Positions 54,235 to 64,000 of a DNA stretch of 64,000 nucleotides are shown in pieces (the stretch's first letter is position 1; each line of letters starts with the position of its first letter). The notes under the pieces were generated by a model, which was not told the origin of the DNA, made no database searches, and was given only the letters and a program-made list of their open reading frames with translations. The translations under genes were made by a program, and so were the position numbers. The DNA comes from Trematomus loennbergii (Eukaryota > Chordata > Actinopteri > Perciformes > Nototheniidae): NCBI GenBank assembly GCA_012861695.1, contig JAAOOA010000011.1, positions 1,366,501 through 1,430,500 of the forward strand, given 5' to 3'.

Positions 54235-55365
54235 CCTTTTGAGGGACCATGAAGGTGTTGCAGTATACATGGATGATATCCTTGTATTCCCACACGCCTG
54301 AGGAGCATGAGGTCAGGCTACAGAAAACCCTTGACACACTGAAGAATGCAGGTTTAAAGTTGAATGAAAAACAAATTAAACTGCGTCAGCGACAACTTAA
54401 CTATCTCGGACATCGCATTAATGAATATGGCATTCACCCAGATGAGGCCAAGGTGAGAGCTGTCACAGAGATTCAGCCACCAAACAACATCACATATCTG
54501 AGAAGAATCCTGGGAATGATTCACTACCTAGGCAGGTATTTACCAAACCTGTCTGATGTCACCAAACCTCTCAACGACCTACATAAAAGTGATGCTGCAT
54601 GGGTTTGGGACACAGCACAAGAGGAAGCCTTCAAGAAGGTAAAACAACTCATTACAGAGTCACCAGTGCTAGCATTTTATGATGTGAAAAAGACAGCTAT
54701 TGTTAGCGCAGATGCTAGTAGCTATGGTTTAGGAGGAGTCCTGCTGCAGGAACATGATGGACAGTTGAAACCTGTTAGTTCACTCACAGATGCTGAACAA
54801 CGTTATGCACAAATATAGAAAGAGTGTCTTGCTGCAGTCTGGGCTTGTGAAAGGTTTTCCAGATACCTCTAACCCCTAACCCTATGGCTTAGAGTCCTTT
54901 ATTTTACAGAGCGATCACAAACCTTTAATTCCCCTTATTAACAATAAAGACCTCGACTCAGTGCCGATGAGATGTCATAGACTGTTGTTACGTATGATGC
55001 GCTATAACCCCACAGCTGTGTATGTGCCTGGGAAATAACTTGTTGTTGCAGATACCCTGTCTAGACATCCACAAGCTGTTATGACACATGATGTTGCTAA
55101 GCTGACCAGTGAAGTGCAGGCCTATGAGGAAGCAGTCCGCGAGGCATGGCCTATCACCTCCACCAAACTGGACTTGGTCAAGCAGCTAACCCTGCAGGAC
55201 GCTGGGCTACAGATGGTCCGACATTATGTGACGACAGGTTGGCCCAAGTATGCAGTTAAGTTTCAGACAAGGTAAAAGTCTACTACACCCACAACATAAC
55301 CTCACATTGTCAGAGGGGCTGGTGTTGTACAATGATAGAATAGTAGTGCCACAAAAAATGAGGCT
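54235..55365 (+). pseudogene. Ty3/Gypsy pol fragment: RT palm, RNase H, start of integrase
   Basis: A 5'- and 3'-truncated LTR-retrotransposon fragment. It opens with VAVYMDDILVF (RT catalytic YxDD), shifts frame, then runs through HTPEEHEVRLQKTLDTLKNA, LNYLGHRINEYGIHPDEAKV, YLRRILGMIHYLGRYLPNLS and WDTAQEEAFKKVKQLITESP to the RNase H start VSADASSYGLGGVLLQ (Asp). A TAG at 54816 replaces the codon before KECLAAVWACERFSRYL. A 16-bp TAACCC-type insertion follows at 54870; then SDHKPLIPLI and, after another stop, VVADTLSRHPQ. The last part (to 55365) reads LTLSEGLVLYNDRIVVPQKM, the linker before integrase. No LTR, envelope or primer site is seen. Confidence 0.9.
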
Positions 55366-56140
55366 ATAATGTATATAAGGCCCTAAAGCAACTGCTCCAT
55401 TATCTGTATAAAATGCACACATCTTAAATTATTAACAACATTTATTTTTACAAATATCCAACCTTCAAATTGCTATTTTAAATCAAAATTGCTCTGCACA
55501 CTTGCTAAAGAACATTTGTGTGGAAATCTCAGTTCATTTTCAGGGCTGCGCGAGTATGGCCAAAAGTATGTGAGTAAATCTCACTGTAAACGATTGAATC
55601 ATCACCAAATTCTGTGTAATTATGACCGATCATAACTCTTTAGCTTTATGCACACACATACATTTAGCATGGTTTAGGAAACGGCTCCGTGTTACATGAC
55701 GGGTCGGCTGGTTTGGCGGTACCGCCGCAGACTCTCTGCACGGAGGAGCCGCCGTGCTGCAGCTCCTGATCGGAGCAGAGACACACGTTCACTAAGCCGA
55801 CAAACTATAGCCGGTCACAGAGATCTGCTATTTTAAAGTAAAGTCAACACATATCGACCCTAAATTAGTCTATATTAAGAACGAGAAAAGTTTTAACATA
55901 TATCTATAGTTTTTTGTAAACATATGACAAATGTGCGAGGGTGATGACATCAGAGCATCGTCCTATGTGCCGGGGCTGAGCCCCGGACAGCCCCGGCCCA
56001 ATTTAACCTCTGGCTACATGCAACAATACAAAGCTGGTTGAAAATTGGCAAGTAAGTTAGCTGATGGTACAAAGAAACTAAACTTGCTAACTAGCATTAG
56101 CTTCAGTTGAACATGCTGGGATTTCTTTTTTAAACTTTCC
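55366..56140. other. No gene recognised; GC-rich element end at 55960-56005
   Basis: AT-rich sequence, then a CG-rich block at 55690-55760 and the self-complementary GCCGGGGCTGAGCCCCGGAC at about 55969, which looks like the border of a DNA element, though no partner end was found. Confidence 0.4.
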
Positions 56141-56149
56141 TATCTGCTA

Positions 56150-56760
56150 CATTTGGTGGTTAATCATCACTGTTTACTACACCAAGGGTCACACCAACTC
56201 AATGTTGGTTCCTTAATCCATACAATTATGTTGTGGATAATGTGTCTTATGTTTGGAAGCGCCAATCCTCCTGTAGATCTGTGCCTTTGTAAAAGCTCTC
56301 TCCTAATTCTAGGAGTCTTCCCTTGCCATACAAAAGAGGAGATTAGTGTCTATTTTACAAAAAGGTGATTTGGGTAGGAAGACTGGCAGACATTGAAAGA
56401 GGTACAGGAAGCGAGAGCGCACGTTCATGTTGATACAGTTTACCCTCCCAGCCATAGTTGAAATGTAAATTATTCCACCTTTCCAAATCAAATTTGAGTT
56501 TGTCAATTAGTGGTGGGACGTTGTCTTTATAAAGGTCTGAGAGTTTTCCACATATATTCACACCTAAGTACTTAAAATTACTCCTGGACATCTTAAAGGG
56601 GAGTCTATCGGGGATCTGGAGGGATCTGGAGGGCCAGGTCATTTACACTCACTCTTGGAAAAGTTTAGCTTGTACCCTGAAAAGGTTCCGAATCGAGTTA
56701 ACAGATCAATTATCTGAGGAATGGTAGATATAGGGTTAGAAATGAACAATAGTAAATCGT
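56150..56760 (-). pseudogene. L1 ORF2, YADD to C-terminal part
   Basis: On the minus strand LYADDLLLFIS (about 56770-56735) is preceded directly by an in-frame TAG. Downstream frames encode FKYLGVNICGKLSDLYKDNV, PPLIDKLKFDLERWNNLHFN and LPVPLSMSASLPTQITFL, then a part ending about 56260 with GLALPNI-like phrases. Frames change twice. This is the thumb and C-terminal region of the L1 reverse transcriptase. Confidence 0.82.
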
Positions 56761-56770
56761 CAGCGTATAA

Positions 56771-57640
56771 CTAGAGTATGTGTTCTGAACCATATCTGGT
56801 AATTCCTTGTTTAAAGCTGGCAGATTTAAGCGCAATTGGTAAGGGTTCGATCGCCATGGCGAATAGTAACGGGCTTAAAGGGCAACCCTGGCGAGTACCT
56901 CTACCTAGTGTAAAATATTGAGAGTTTATCCCGTTAGTACTCACTGAAGCCTTGGGTGAAGAGTATAACAATGCTATCCAGGACACAAATTTGGATCCGA
57001 GGCTGAACCTCTTAAGGACCTCAAATAGAAAGCCCCACTCCACCCTGTCGAACGCTTTCTCTGCATCCAATGAGACCACCACCTCTGGTGTCTCATCGGA
57101 TGCAGGAGAGAGGATGATGTTGAGAAGGCGACGGATGTTGGAGAAGGAGTGTCGGCCTTTCATAAACCCAGTTTGGTCTAATGATATGATGTTTGGCATG
57201 ACTGATTCAAGGCGTATGGCTACTATTTTAGCTAGGATCTTATAGTCCGCATTCAAAAGGGAGATGGGGCGATAGGAGCTACATTCAGAATTGTCCTTGC
57301 CTGGTTTTAATAATACGACTACTAACACCTCAGTGAGAGTTTGAGGCAAAGCTCCCCGGTCCAGAGAGTCCTCGAACATTCTCAAAAGGAGGGGGGTCAA
57401 TTTATCAATACATTTTTTATAAAACTCAATTGGATAGCCGTCTGGGCCGGGGGCCTTGCCACTCTGGATCAGCCTGATCAATCAGCTATTTCACTGGGCT
57501 TTAGAGGTTGATTCAACTCACCCTCCTGAGCAGGTGTTATGGACGGAAATTCCAGATCATCCAAGAATTTTGTTCTGTCCGCATTATCGACAGGGGCTTG
57601 TGAGGCATATAGTCCCGAGTAAAAGGTTTTCAAGGTCTCA
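56771..57640 (-). pseudogene. L1 ORF2 reverse transcriptase, fingers and palm
   Basis: A 236-codon open run from 57481 holds SGKAPGPDGYPIEFYKKCID, YRPISLLNADYKILAKIVAI, SLDQTGFMKGRHSFSNIRRL, VVSLDAEKAFDRVEWGFLFE (first catalytic Asp) and GTRQGCPLSPLLFAMAIEPL. The order and wording are those of vertebrate L1. The frame ends at 56771 just before the YADD. Residues upstream of 57481 (to 57640) continue in another frame. Confidence 0.92.
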
Positions 57641-57718
57641 TTGATAACAGATGGGATTGCTGTGAGTTCACGAGTAGGGGTATTTGTTTAATTTGTTGGG
57701 AGGCCGACTGGCTCTTAA

Positions 57719-58942
57719 CCTGTTTTTTTTCACGAAACTGTTTCTCAGGGCTTCTTAACATTTAAAAACCTATTAATGTGTCATACCCATTTAACGGGAA
57801 GAAACTCAGCTAACTGACTATACGAACCATTTTAACTGAGCGATCAGAACTCGCGACAGGGGAAGCGAACACAGACATCACAACACGGAGCTTTACCGAG
57901 CTAAAACGGGACATTGTCTTACCTATGCTGTTGTTCTGATCAAAAGTTGTGTTCAATGGCATTAAAACGATAAAAACCCGGTCGTCAACGGCCCGCTGGC
58001 GACCGGCTCGGTTTCTTTGATGACCGGACGCACTGTGATTCTCCAGAACACACAGTTGGCCAGTCCGCCCCTGTGTAGCATATTATTTTCGATGACAGAA
58101 GAGCAGATCGCCACTGGGCTTTCAACTAAAGACACAGCCACGCAAAACAGCTCCTTATGGGTACTTCAATGTGTGAAGTGCGCTACACCCCTGATAGTTT
58201 CACCATGAAGGAAAGCAGCAGAAAGTCGACTGGAGTTAAAGAGAGCGGGGCTAGAAGTTATCCTTCTGTGCTGCCTTGCGTGCATGGCTTCCTTCTGCAG
58301 GGGGAGACGCGCTCTGCCGGCGGTCTCGTTCAGGATCCGAAAATACAATTTAAATATTTATATAGTTGCTATGACAGCTACCGGTTCCGGGGCATTCTGG
58401 CTACGCATCACTCATTCACCAATGGGTAATGTTTAGATGGATTTTAGGGACTTCCCCTCGATTCTATTGGCTCTAACGGTTAAAAAGAGGTGTCAATCAT
58501 CAAAATCGACCGAGGGGGGCCAGAGATATGGAAAATGCACCCAAATGACCCCAGAAGTGTTTTTTTTTGCTAAACCTCTCTAAAAAGGTCAAATGTCACT
58601 TGTTTTGCTTGATACAGGGTACTTACTATATGTTATAGTTTGGATTCTTAAAGTTTTTATTCTACTATCCCATCATTCAAGGGTGGTTTTCACTATAAGT
58701 AAGGTTTCTTTTTTGGACGGACACTATCATTTAATTTGTTTTACTATGTTCAATCTGAATTTACTTTAAAATAAAAACAATCTATTGATTCTGACTTGTC
58801 TACATCCAACTCACAGGTTTATCATTGCTTTGAGAAAAAAGATTATTAATTTACCCCTTTTAGAAGTGAAGTTATAGTCATTTGTTCTGGGAATGTGATT
58901 TTCGAGCCTGAGACCTGAAAAACAGGCTCAGGGCTTAACAGG
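57719..58942 (-). mobile_element. Non-autonomous piggyBac derivative inserted in the L1
   Basis: On the minus strand the element starts CCTGTTAAGCCCTGAGCCTG. TTAA lies at 58943-58946 and 57715-57718. The interior matches the left part of 16657 and 48299 (AAAGGTCAAATTTCAC-type block; TCAAGGGTGGTTTTCACTAT on the plus strand). The outer ten bases differ slightly at the left (CCTGTTTTTT), so that end has decayed. Length 1,224 bp; no transposase. Confidence 0.85.
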
Positions 58943-58949
58943 TTAATTT

Positions 58950-59800
58950 GGTGCTAGGAGACGACCCGCCTTCTCCCCATGTTCATACTGAAATCCACGT
59001 GATCTTGAAAGCAATTTCTCAGTCTCTTGTTGAAAGTAAATTGTAGTCCATCTGAAGATTTTGCCTTTCTTTATCTAGTTCAGAGGATGGAAATGTTGAG
59101 AGTTTGCTATCTAGTTTTGCTATACTTCCCAAAAGTTTAACTGTTTTTGCTTTTTCAATTTGTTTTGCCTTGCAGAGTAAGAGATAATCTCTCCTCGGAT
59201 CACAGCTTTTAACGTCTCCCACAAAAGAGATGGTGATATGAAATCAGACATATTGGTTGTAAGGAAATCATCAATAGCTTTAGCGATTGTTTCACAGAAT
59301 CGATCACCGTTTAACAGTGCGCAGTTCAGTCTCTAGGGGGGACGTGTCTTTTGTAACAGTGTGAATGAGAGGTCAAGTAGCAATGGGGCGTGGTCGGATA
59401 TCACTATGGTTGAGTATTCTATGTTTTTGACAACGGGAAGAAAATAGTTATCAATAAAAAAATTGTCGATTCTCGAGAATGCCATGGGTCCACACATCCT
59501 GTTTGACTCATAAATAATGAGAAATTAGAGGGGGGAATCCCTTTTTGGACTAGATTTGTCTAAAAGCGGGTCCATTGTACAGTTAAGATCACCGCCCAAA
59601 ATCAAATGGTGGGAGTTTAGGTCAGGTAATAATGATATCACCTTTCCCATGAATGCTTCATCATCCCAGTTGGGCGCATATAGATTGGCGAGAACAACAT
59701 TGACATTGTTGAGGGAACCAGAGACTATCACAAAGCGACCTTGAGGATCTGCTATAACCTTAGTCGGGCTGAACTGTATTTTTTTATGCATCACAATAGC
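58950..59800 (-). pseudogene. L1 ORF2 endonuclease and linker
   Basis: The frame at 59794-59525 encodes VIADPQGRFVIVSGSLNNVN, VVLANLYAPNWDDEAFMGKV and HHLILGGDLNCTMDPLLDKS; GGDLN is the conserved Asp-Asn motif and NLYAPN is typical of L1 endonucleases. Further left, 59222-59019 encodes the linker LLLCKAKQIEKAKTVKLLGS. The final SDH region near 59400 (DHAPLL on the minus strand, from GAGTATCACTATGGT-type decay) is only partly visible. Non-functional. Confidence 0.85.
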
Positions 59801-60351
59801 TGCGCCTCTTGTTCTACTACTAAAATTGGAATGAAAGGTTTGGCCAACCCATGATGCCTTTAACCTATGGTGGTCCTTGGTGGTCAGATGAGTTTCTTGT
59901 AAAAGCAGCAGGACTCCAAAAAACTATGTCACTTCCCTATGACATTAACCTATAATCGAACTAATGTTCCTGAGCAGACAGGGCTCCTATTTCTACAATT
60001 GGTCTGACATGTAGAGTAAACAGTCTAGTGTAGTTTGTAGCCAATATAAATGTAACCGCACAAACCAGAAATGAAAGAAAACATTTATGGTTCCTAGCAA
60101 GGCTAGTTTCCCCCGGACCGTGCCCCTTTAACACCGGAAGTGGCCACAGTAAACATCAACAGAGGAAAGCTAGTGCACATGCTGGATAACAACATCCATC
60201 CATACCTCACGGTGGTTCCATATCAGTATATCTAAATACAAACAGACTCAGGTTAAACATTTCAACTTCACCATTTCTAGAGATGTCCGTTAGTGAGTGT
60301 TTATTTTCCGTGCATTCAGTCCAGAGAAAGTCCGTGCTCCACAGACTCCCA

Positions 60352-60840
60352 CTACTCGGGCGGGACAATGCGTTGGTTGTAGAAGTCCTGGGCTTTTTGC
60401 GGACAGTCAAAGTAGTAATCGTCATTTCTGTAGGAAACATGAAGATGAGCTGGGTGCAACAGGCGGAATTGTATTCCTTTCTGGTAAAGATAATTTTTTA
60501 TGGGGTTGAACGCAGCTCGCTTTTTGGCTAGGACGGTGCTGATATCAGGATACACTCTCAACTCGGTGCCGCCGTAATCCAGCTTGTGTTCTGGCCCATC
60601 TTAAGACTGCCTCTTTTTCCTGGAAACGGAGAATTTTACAATGAAGGCCCGAGGTTTCCCCGTGTTGTTGGAGTCTCCCGGTCTGGGACTGAGGGAAGGG
60701 TGGGCTCGTTCTATCTCCGGAGGACTGCTGAGTACACCGGGACCCGTCACCTCCATTAGCCTCTTAAGGACGACCCTCCCCACCGTTTTTTTTCGAGACT
60801 GTGTCTGTGAAGTCAACTTGGAGAATCCACAGGAGATCAA
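60352..60840 (-). pseudogene. L1 ORF1 C-terminal part
   Basis: The minus strand encodes KPRAFIVKFSVSRKKRQS (60660-60605) and then, after a frame change, GIQFRLLHPAHLHVSYRNDD and YYFDCPQKAQDFYNQRI (60470-60360). RAFIVKF and the later PA-x-L motif are typical of the RNA-recognition and C-terminal domains of vertebrate L1 ORF1 protein. The N-terminal coiled coil was not seen. Several stops. Confidence 0.8.
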
Positions 60841-60850
60841 AGGGTTAAAA

Positions 60851-61612
60851 AGTCGGGCTGATTGACAGAGTGGCAGCTGTCTGTAATCATTCCCTAATTG
60901 CTAATCAGCATCGCTGCACCTTTAAAAGCACCGCACCTGAAAGGAGGGCAGTAATCAAAGCTGGAGAGGGACAAACTAAAGAGCGTGCGTCCAGCAGCAG
61001 CAACGAACCAGCAGAAGAAACAACAAAGAAGCAGCACTGGTGCAGCCATAAAAAGCTGGAGAGGCGGCCGGTGAGAGACGAACTGTGTGTTTATAGAAGA
61101 GTCATACAACTTGCCGTTCGTGGCGCACGTTAGAATGTATAGAATGTACGTTATAGTGCAGTGTCATTTGTTTGTTTGATGTCCTCAAGCTAAAGCAACA
61201 TGATTGTTGAGTTAAAAACGAATGTGATTTGTTTATTGAGAGATGTGGTTTGATAAAAAACGGTTTGAATGCTGCTAAAAATTCAGTCTATTATATTTGC
61301 ATTTTTAATGAGACTGCATAAGTAAAAAACTGTTTAAAAACATAATTCATAAAAATACACTAAGAAAGTAAAAACAATATTCACAAGTGTTAAAAATATA
61401 TATAAGCATGTATTTTTGCATTTATTATTTCATGTGCATTGTATTTACAGTAATTATTTTTATTTTTCATTTAAGGTTTTTCACCTTACAACCTTACTAC
61501 TACATATGCTGTACTGCAACAACAAAAACTAAAGTAAAGAAGAACTCAAAAGAAGACAAAGTTGTGGTCATTGTACGAGTGAAACCCAGTGAAAACCTCC
61601 TATGGACTGTAC
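60851..61612. other. No gene recognised
   Basis: A GC-richer part (60900-61100), with GCAGCAGCAAC and AGAAGCAGCACTG phrases, and an AT-rich part. It could be a 5' UTR of the L1 or a fragment of an LTR; no motif decides. Confidence 0.35.
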
Positions 61613-61614
61613 CA

Positions 61615-62346
61615 GAGCCGTATAATAGAAGAGTTACGACATCTCCGTTCACTCCAATGGACCAGTTTTTTTACAGCAATGGCGGATCGTGGAGCCGTCA
61701 ATAGTTCCCCGGAAGTTAGCTTGCCGCTGACTTCCGGGGAACTATTGCGGCTAGCAGCACAGTAGAGTTGCAGCATAATAGACCGTTCGTGATGGACTTT
61801 TAAAGGTAAGAAGACGTTTAAAGATTTATATTGCGGATATTATCAGCACATCTGAGTCAAATGAGTCAAAATCTGTGTATTAAAGGATGTTAGTGGATTA
61901 TCCCATAATCTACTGATTTAGGGAACGTTTACAGATAACAGATTAGGCTAGGATACCGGATAAAGTTAGCAACACACGAACCATGAACGGCTATTAATCC
62001 GTTCTCCTAATGTTATTTCATCCAACGTTGTGGAATTAGAGAAAAAGGGCTTCTAAACGTGATTTTTTTGTGGGGTGGAGGAATATAATATTAGTTAAAT
62101 ATAACATTGGGGCACGTGTGATTGTAATGAGTGGAGGTGGAGAAATTACGATCTCCATTTCGGAGTAGGCCTACAAACTAGTATAATAAAGTTAACGTTA
62201 CACAATAATAAGGAAGAGAGCTATTTGTGTGATACATCGCTATTGATATTAATTGAGTGCATATTTGAGACTTCCAAACAGTAAACAAAAACGTAATTTA
62301 TGGGTGAGTGTTTTTAGTGTATTCTGTTGATTATTACCTGTCTGTA
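61615..62346 (+). mobile_element. Second copy of the 9-bp-duplication element, left 730 bp
   Basis: AGAGCCGTATAATAGAAGAG to ATTATTACCTGTCTGTA matches 9835-10558 almost throughout, including GGAGCCGTCAATAGTTCCCC and GTTAGCTTGCCGCTGACTTC. Small indels distinguish the copies (for example ATGATACATCGCTATTG only here, near 62230). It is interrupted at 62347 by another repeat and an L2 LINE. Confidence 0.85.
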
Positions 62347-62450
62347 CAACCCAGTCTCACGGCATTTCGTGTTATTAGTCACAAAATTAATTTAATCTAT
62401 TGATTCGTGTTCACCAACACGATTTTCACCTTTTTTTCGTGTCACACAGA
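62347..62450. repeat. CCCAGTCTCACGGCATTTCGTG repeat
   Basis: A fragment of a common teleost repeat containing GGCATTTCGTG, a TTCGTGTTCACC block and ATTTTCACCTTTTTTTCGTG. It lies between the element above and the L2 coding region. Confidence 0.5.
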
Positions 62451-62455
62451 ACGAT

Positions 62456-64000
62456 TTGCAATGTATTTCTATTTGCGAGTCCAAACCTCTGGTTAGGGAC
62501 TTTTTAAATCTCCTTGATTCCTTTGGTCTCGTTCAGTCCGTGGCTGGCCCAACACACGAAAAAGGACACACTTTGGACTTAGTATTATCGTTTGGACTGT
62601 CTGTATCTGTGGATGAAATATGTGCAGCAACGCGTATCTCAGACCATTTACCGGTTCTGTTTACAACCTCCATCCCTTCCGCAGGAGTCGAATCACGTGC
62701 CCCGGCGCGTCGTCTGCGTTCGATTAACCCCTTGACTGCCTCACAGTTCTCTGATGTTTTTAATGCTTCTCCGATCTGTAAATTAGATGTGAACTGTGCT
62801 TTTAATGCTGATGAGCTTATCTCCATGTTTGATTCGACATGCACACTAATACTGGATTCTGTTGCTCCTTTTACGCTTAGACGCACCAAAGTTCTATCAG
62901 AGCCGTGGCTCAATGACTGTACTCGTGCTCTCAGACGCGCTTGCAGGCGTGCAGAGAGAAAATGGAAAAAGGATAAACTCCATGTCTCCCTAGAAATCCT
63001 TCGTGCTTGCCTTTCTGACTACCAGACGGCAGTCAAAGCAGCCAAAACAGAGCACATTTCTCTGTTCATCTCCAAAAACAGCCATAAACCTCAGGTTCTT
63101 TTTAATGTCCTCAACTCGATCATTAATCCCTGTGATGTTTCTTCTATTGTCCATCGACTACTCTCTGTGATAAGTTTCTTACATTTTTTATTGAAAAGGT
63201 ATCTGCTCTTAGGCTAGCCCACACTAGTGCTACCCCAGATCCTGCTCCTTTTCTGTGCCCTGCTGTCCTCGACCACTTTGAGCCTGTATCCCTCTCTTCT
63301 CTCTCGGATGTAGTCAAGCACCTGCGGCCGACAAACTGCACCTCAGACAGCATTCCCTCTCGCCTTCTCAGAGATGTTTTTGAATCAGTTGGAGCAAGTA
63401 TTTTATTACTTTTAAACACCTCTCTTAGCTCAGGATGTGTCCCAGCTGCCTTCAAACATGCCGTGGTTAAGCCACTCCTTAAAAAGAAAAATCTCGACCC
63501 TCCATTCTCGCAAATTTTAGGCCCATCTCCCAGCTACCTTTTTTATCAAAAGCCCTGGAGCGAGTAGTCTACGCCCAGCTGCAGTCTTTTTTAACCATCC
63601 ATGGAATCCATGAAAAGTTTCAGTCTGGCTTCAAACCCATGCACAGCACTGAAACAGCCCTTTTAAGAGTTTTTAATGATCTGCTCCTAGCCGCCGACTC
63701 AGGTAGCCCAGCTGTCTTGGTGCTGTTAGACCTGACAGCTGCCTTTGACACTGTGGACCATAGCATCCTGCTGTCACGGCTTGAACAGTCCGCTGGCATC
63801 ACAGGCTCTGCCCTTGCATGGTTCAGGTCCTACCTGACAGACCGTAGCTTCTCGGTACAGCTAGGTGCCTTCTCCTCTGCCAAAGCCCCTCTTACCTGTG
63901 GGGTTCCCCAAGGCTCGATTCTGGGCCCCATCCTTTTTCTACTGTACATACTGCCCCTAGGTTCAATACTCACAAAACATAACATTCCCTTCCACTGCTA
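62456..64000 (+). pseudogene. L2-clade LINE ORF2, truncated by the window edge
   Basis: The open run from 62456 carries the last part of the endonuclease (FLNLLDSFGLVQSVAGPTHE, HTLDLVLSFGL, ISDHLPVLFT with the SDH motif) and then the L2 linker (LSEPWLNDCTRALRRACRRA, ERKWKKDKL). After a break near 63200 the reverse transcriptase follows: LRPTNCTSDSIPSRLLRDVF, a shift near 63515, NFRPISQLPFLSKALERVVY, KFQSGFKPMHSTETALLRVF, LVLLDLTAAFDTVDHSILLS (catalytic Asp) and GVPQGSILGPILFLLYI. The window stops just before YADD. PWLN, HSTETAL and DLTAAFDTVDH identify the L2 clade. At least two frameshifts. Confidence 0.92.

Larger units (their letters stand above)
56150..60850 (-). mobile_element. L1-clade LINE, minus strand, split by a piggyBac derivative
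   Basis: From right to left: ORF1 fragments (60840-60350), endonuclease (59800-59520), the linker (59222-58950), a 1.2-kb piggyBac insertion (57719-58942), reverse transcriptase (57640-56745) and C-terminal region (56642-56150). The order, the protein phrases and the continuation across the insertion show one element. Multiple stops and shifts inactivate it. The 3' end is not well defined: similarity fades near 56150 without a clear poly(A). Confidence 0.88.

Noticed and set aside
54235..55365. Endogenous retrovirus with envelope
   Set aside because: Only pol pieces of Ty3/Gypsy type are present; no LTR, gag or envelope sequence was seen.
61387..61704. Possible small host gene before the repeat copy
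   Set aside because: The frame mixes a hydrophobic AT-rich stretch with the start of a mobile element; no splice or domain support.

Overview
The window reads as teleost fish nuclear DNA, probably from a percomorph-like genome, although the exact lineage cannot be read from it. The evidence is its low coding density, long CT, GT and GTCT microsatellites, consensus GT-AG splice sites, and fish-type mobile elements: L2, L1, Tx1-like and CR1/Rex1-like LINEs, Ty3/Gypsy, hAT, piggyBac, PIF/Harbinger and tRNA-derived SINEs. There is no prokaryotic or organellar signal, and no rRNA, true tRNA gene or CRISPR array was seen.

Host gene content is thin. The one clear host gene is a polypeptide N-acetylgalactosaminyltransferase (GALNT) on the minus strand. 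Three internal exons are visible (42377-42173, 41498-41332, 35971-35786), with matching splice phases between the first two and a one-base frame break in the third. The first coding exon and the 3' half of the gene were not found. A weak candidate for a small spliced gene lies at 6480-8830.

Region by region. 1-8.8 kb: ends of old elements, a 23-bp minisatellite, microsatellites, one CG-rich foldback MITE (small non-autonomous DNA transposon) and a reversed copy of a dispersed repeat called family A here. 8.8-15.5 kb: a nested stack made of a hAT element with an 8-bp target duplication, inside it a second inverted-repeat element with a 9-bp target duplication, and inside that a decayed CR1/Rex1-like LINE. 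16.7-19.7 kb: a piggyBac element with TTAA sites and an internally deleted transposase. 20.7-21.7 kb: a hAT remnant that keeps only a BED zinc finger. 22.5-24.8 kb: a SINE and two family A copies. 24.8-33.4 kb: a nearly full-length Tx1-like LINE, split at 26.92 kb by a 3.07-kb Harbinger element. That element has no transposase but carries an intact three-exon MYB/SANT-like gene (279 codons). 33.4-47 kb: more family A copies, some with RFX/X-box-like palindromes, around the GALNT exons, plus a pair of Harbinger-like MITEs with CWG target sites. 47-54 kb: piggyBac derivatives, a 350-bp inverted repeat pair and a hAT element with a perfect 8-bp duplication. 54-64 kb: a Gypsy pol fragment, a minus-strand L1 split by a piggyBac derivative, a second copy of the 9-bp-duplication element, and an L2 LINE running off the right edge.

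These genes do not form a pathway. The window is a record of successive insertions in and around a GALNT locus. The most unusual object is the Harbinger element with an open MYB-like gene and an internal satellite in place of a transposase. Next come the X-box-like palindromes carried by family A and the frame break in the GALNT exon.
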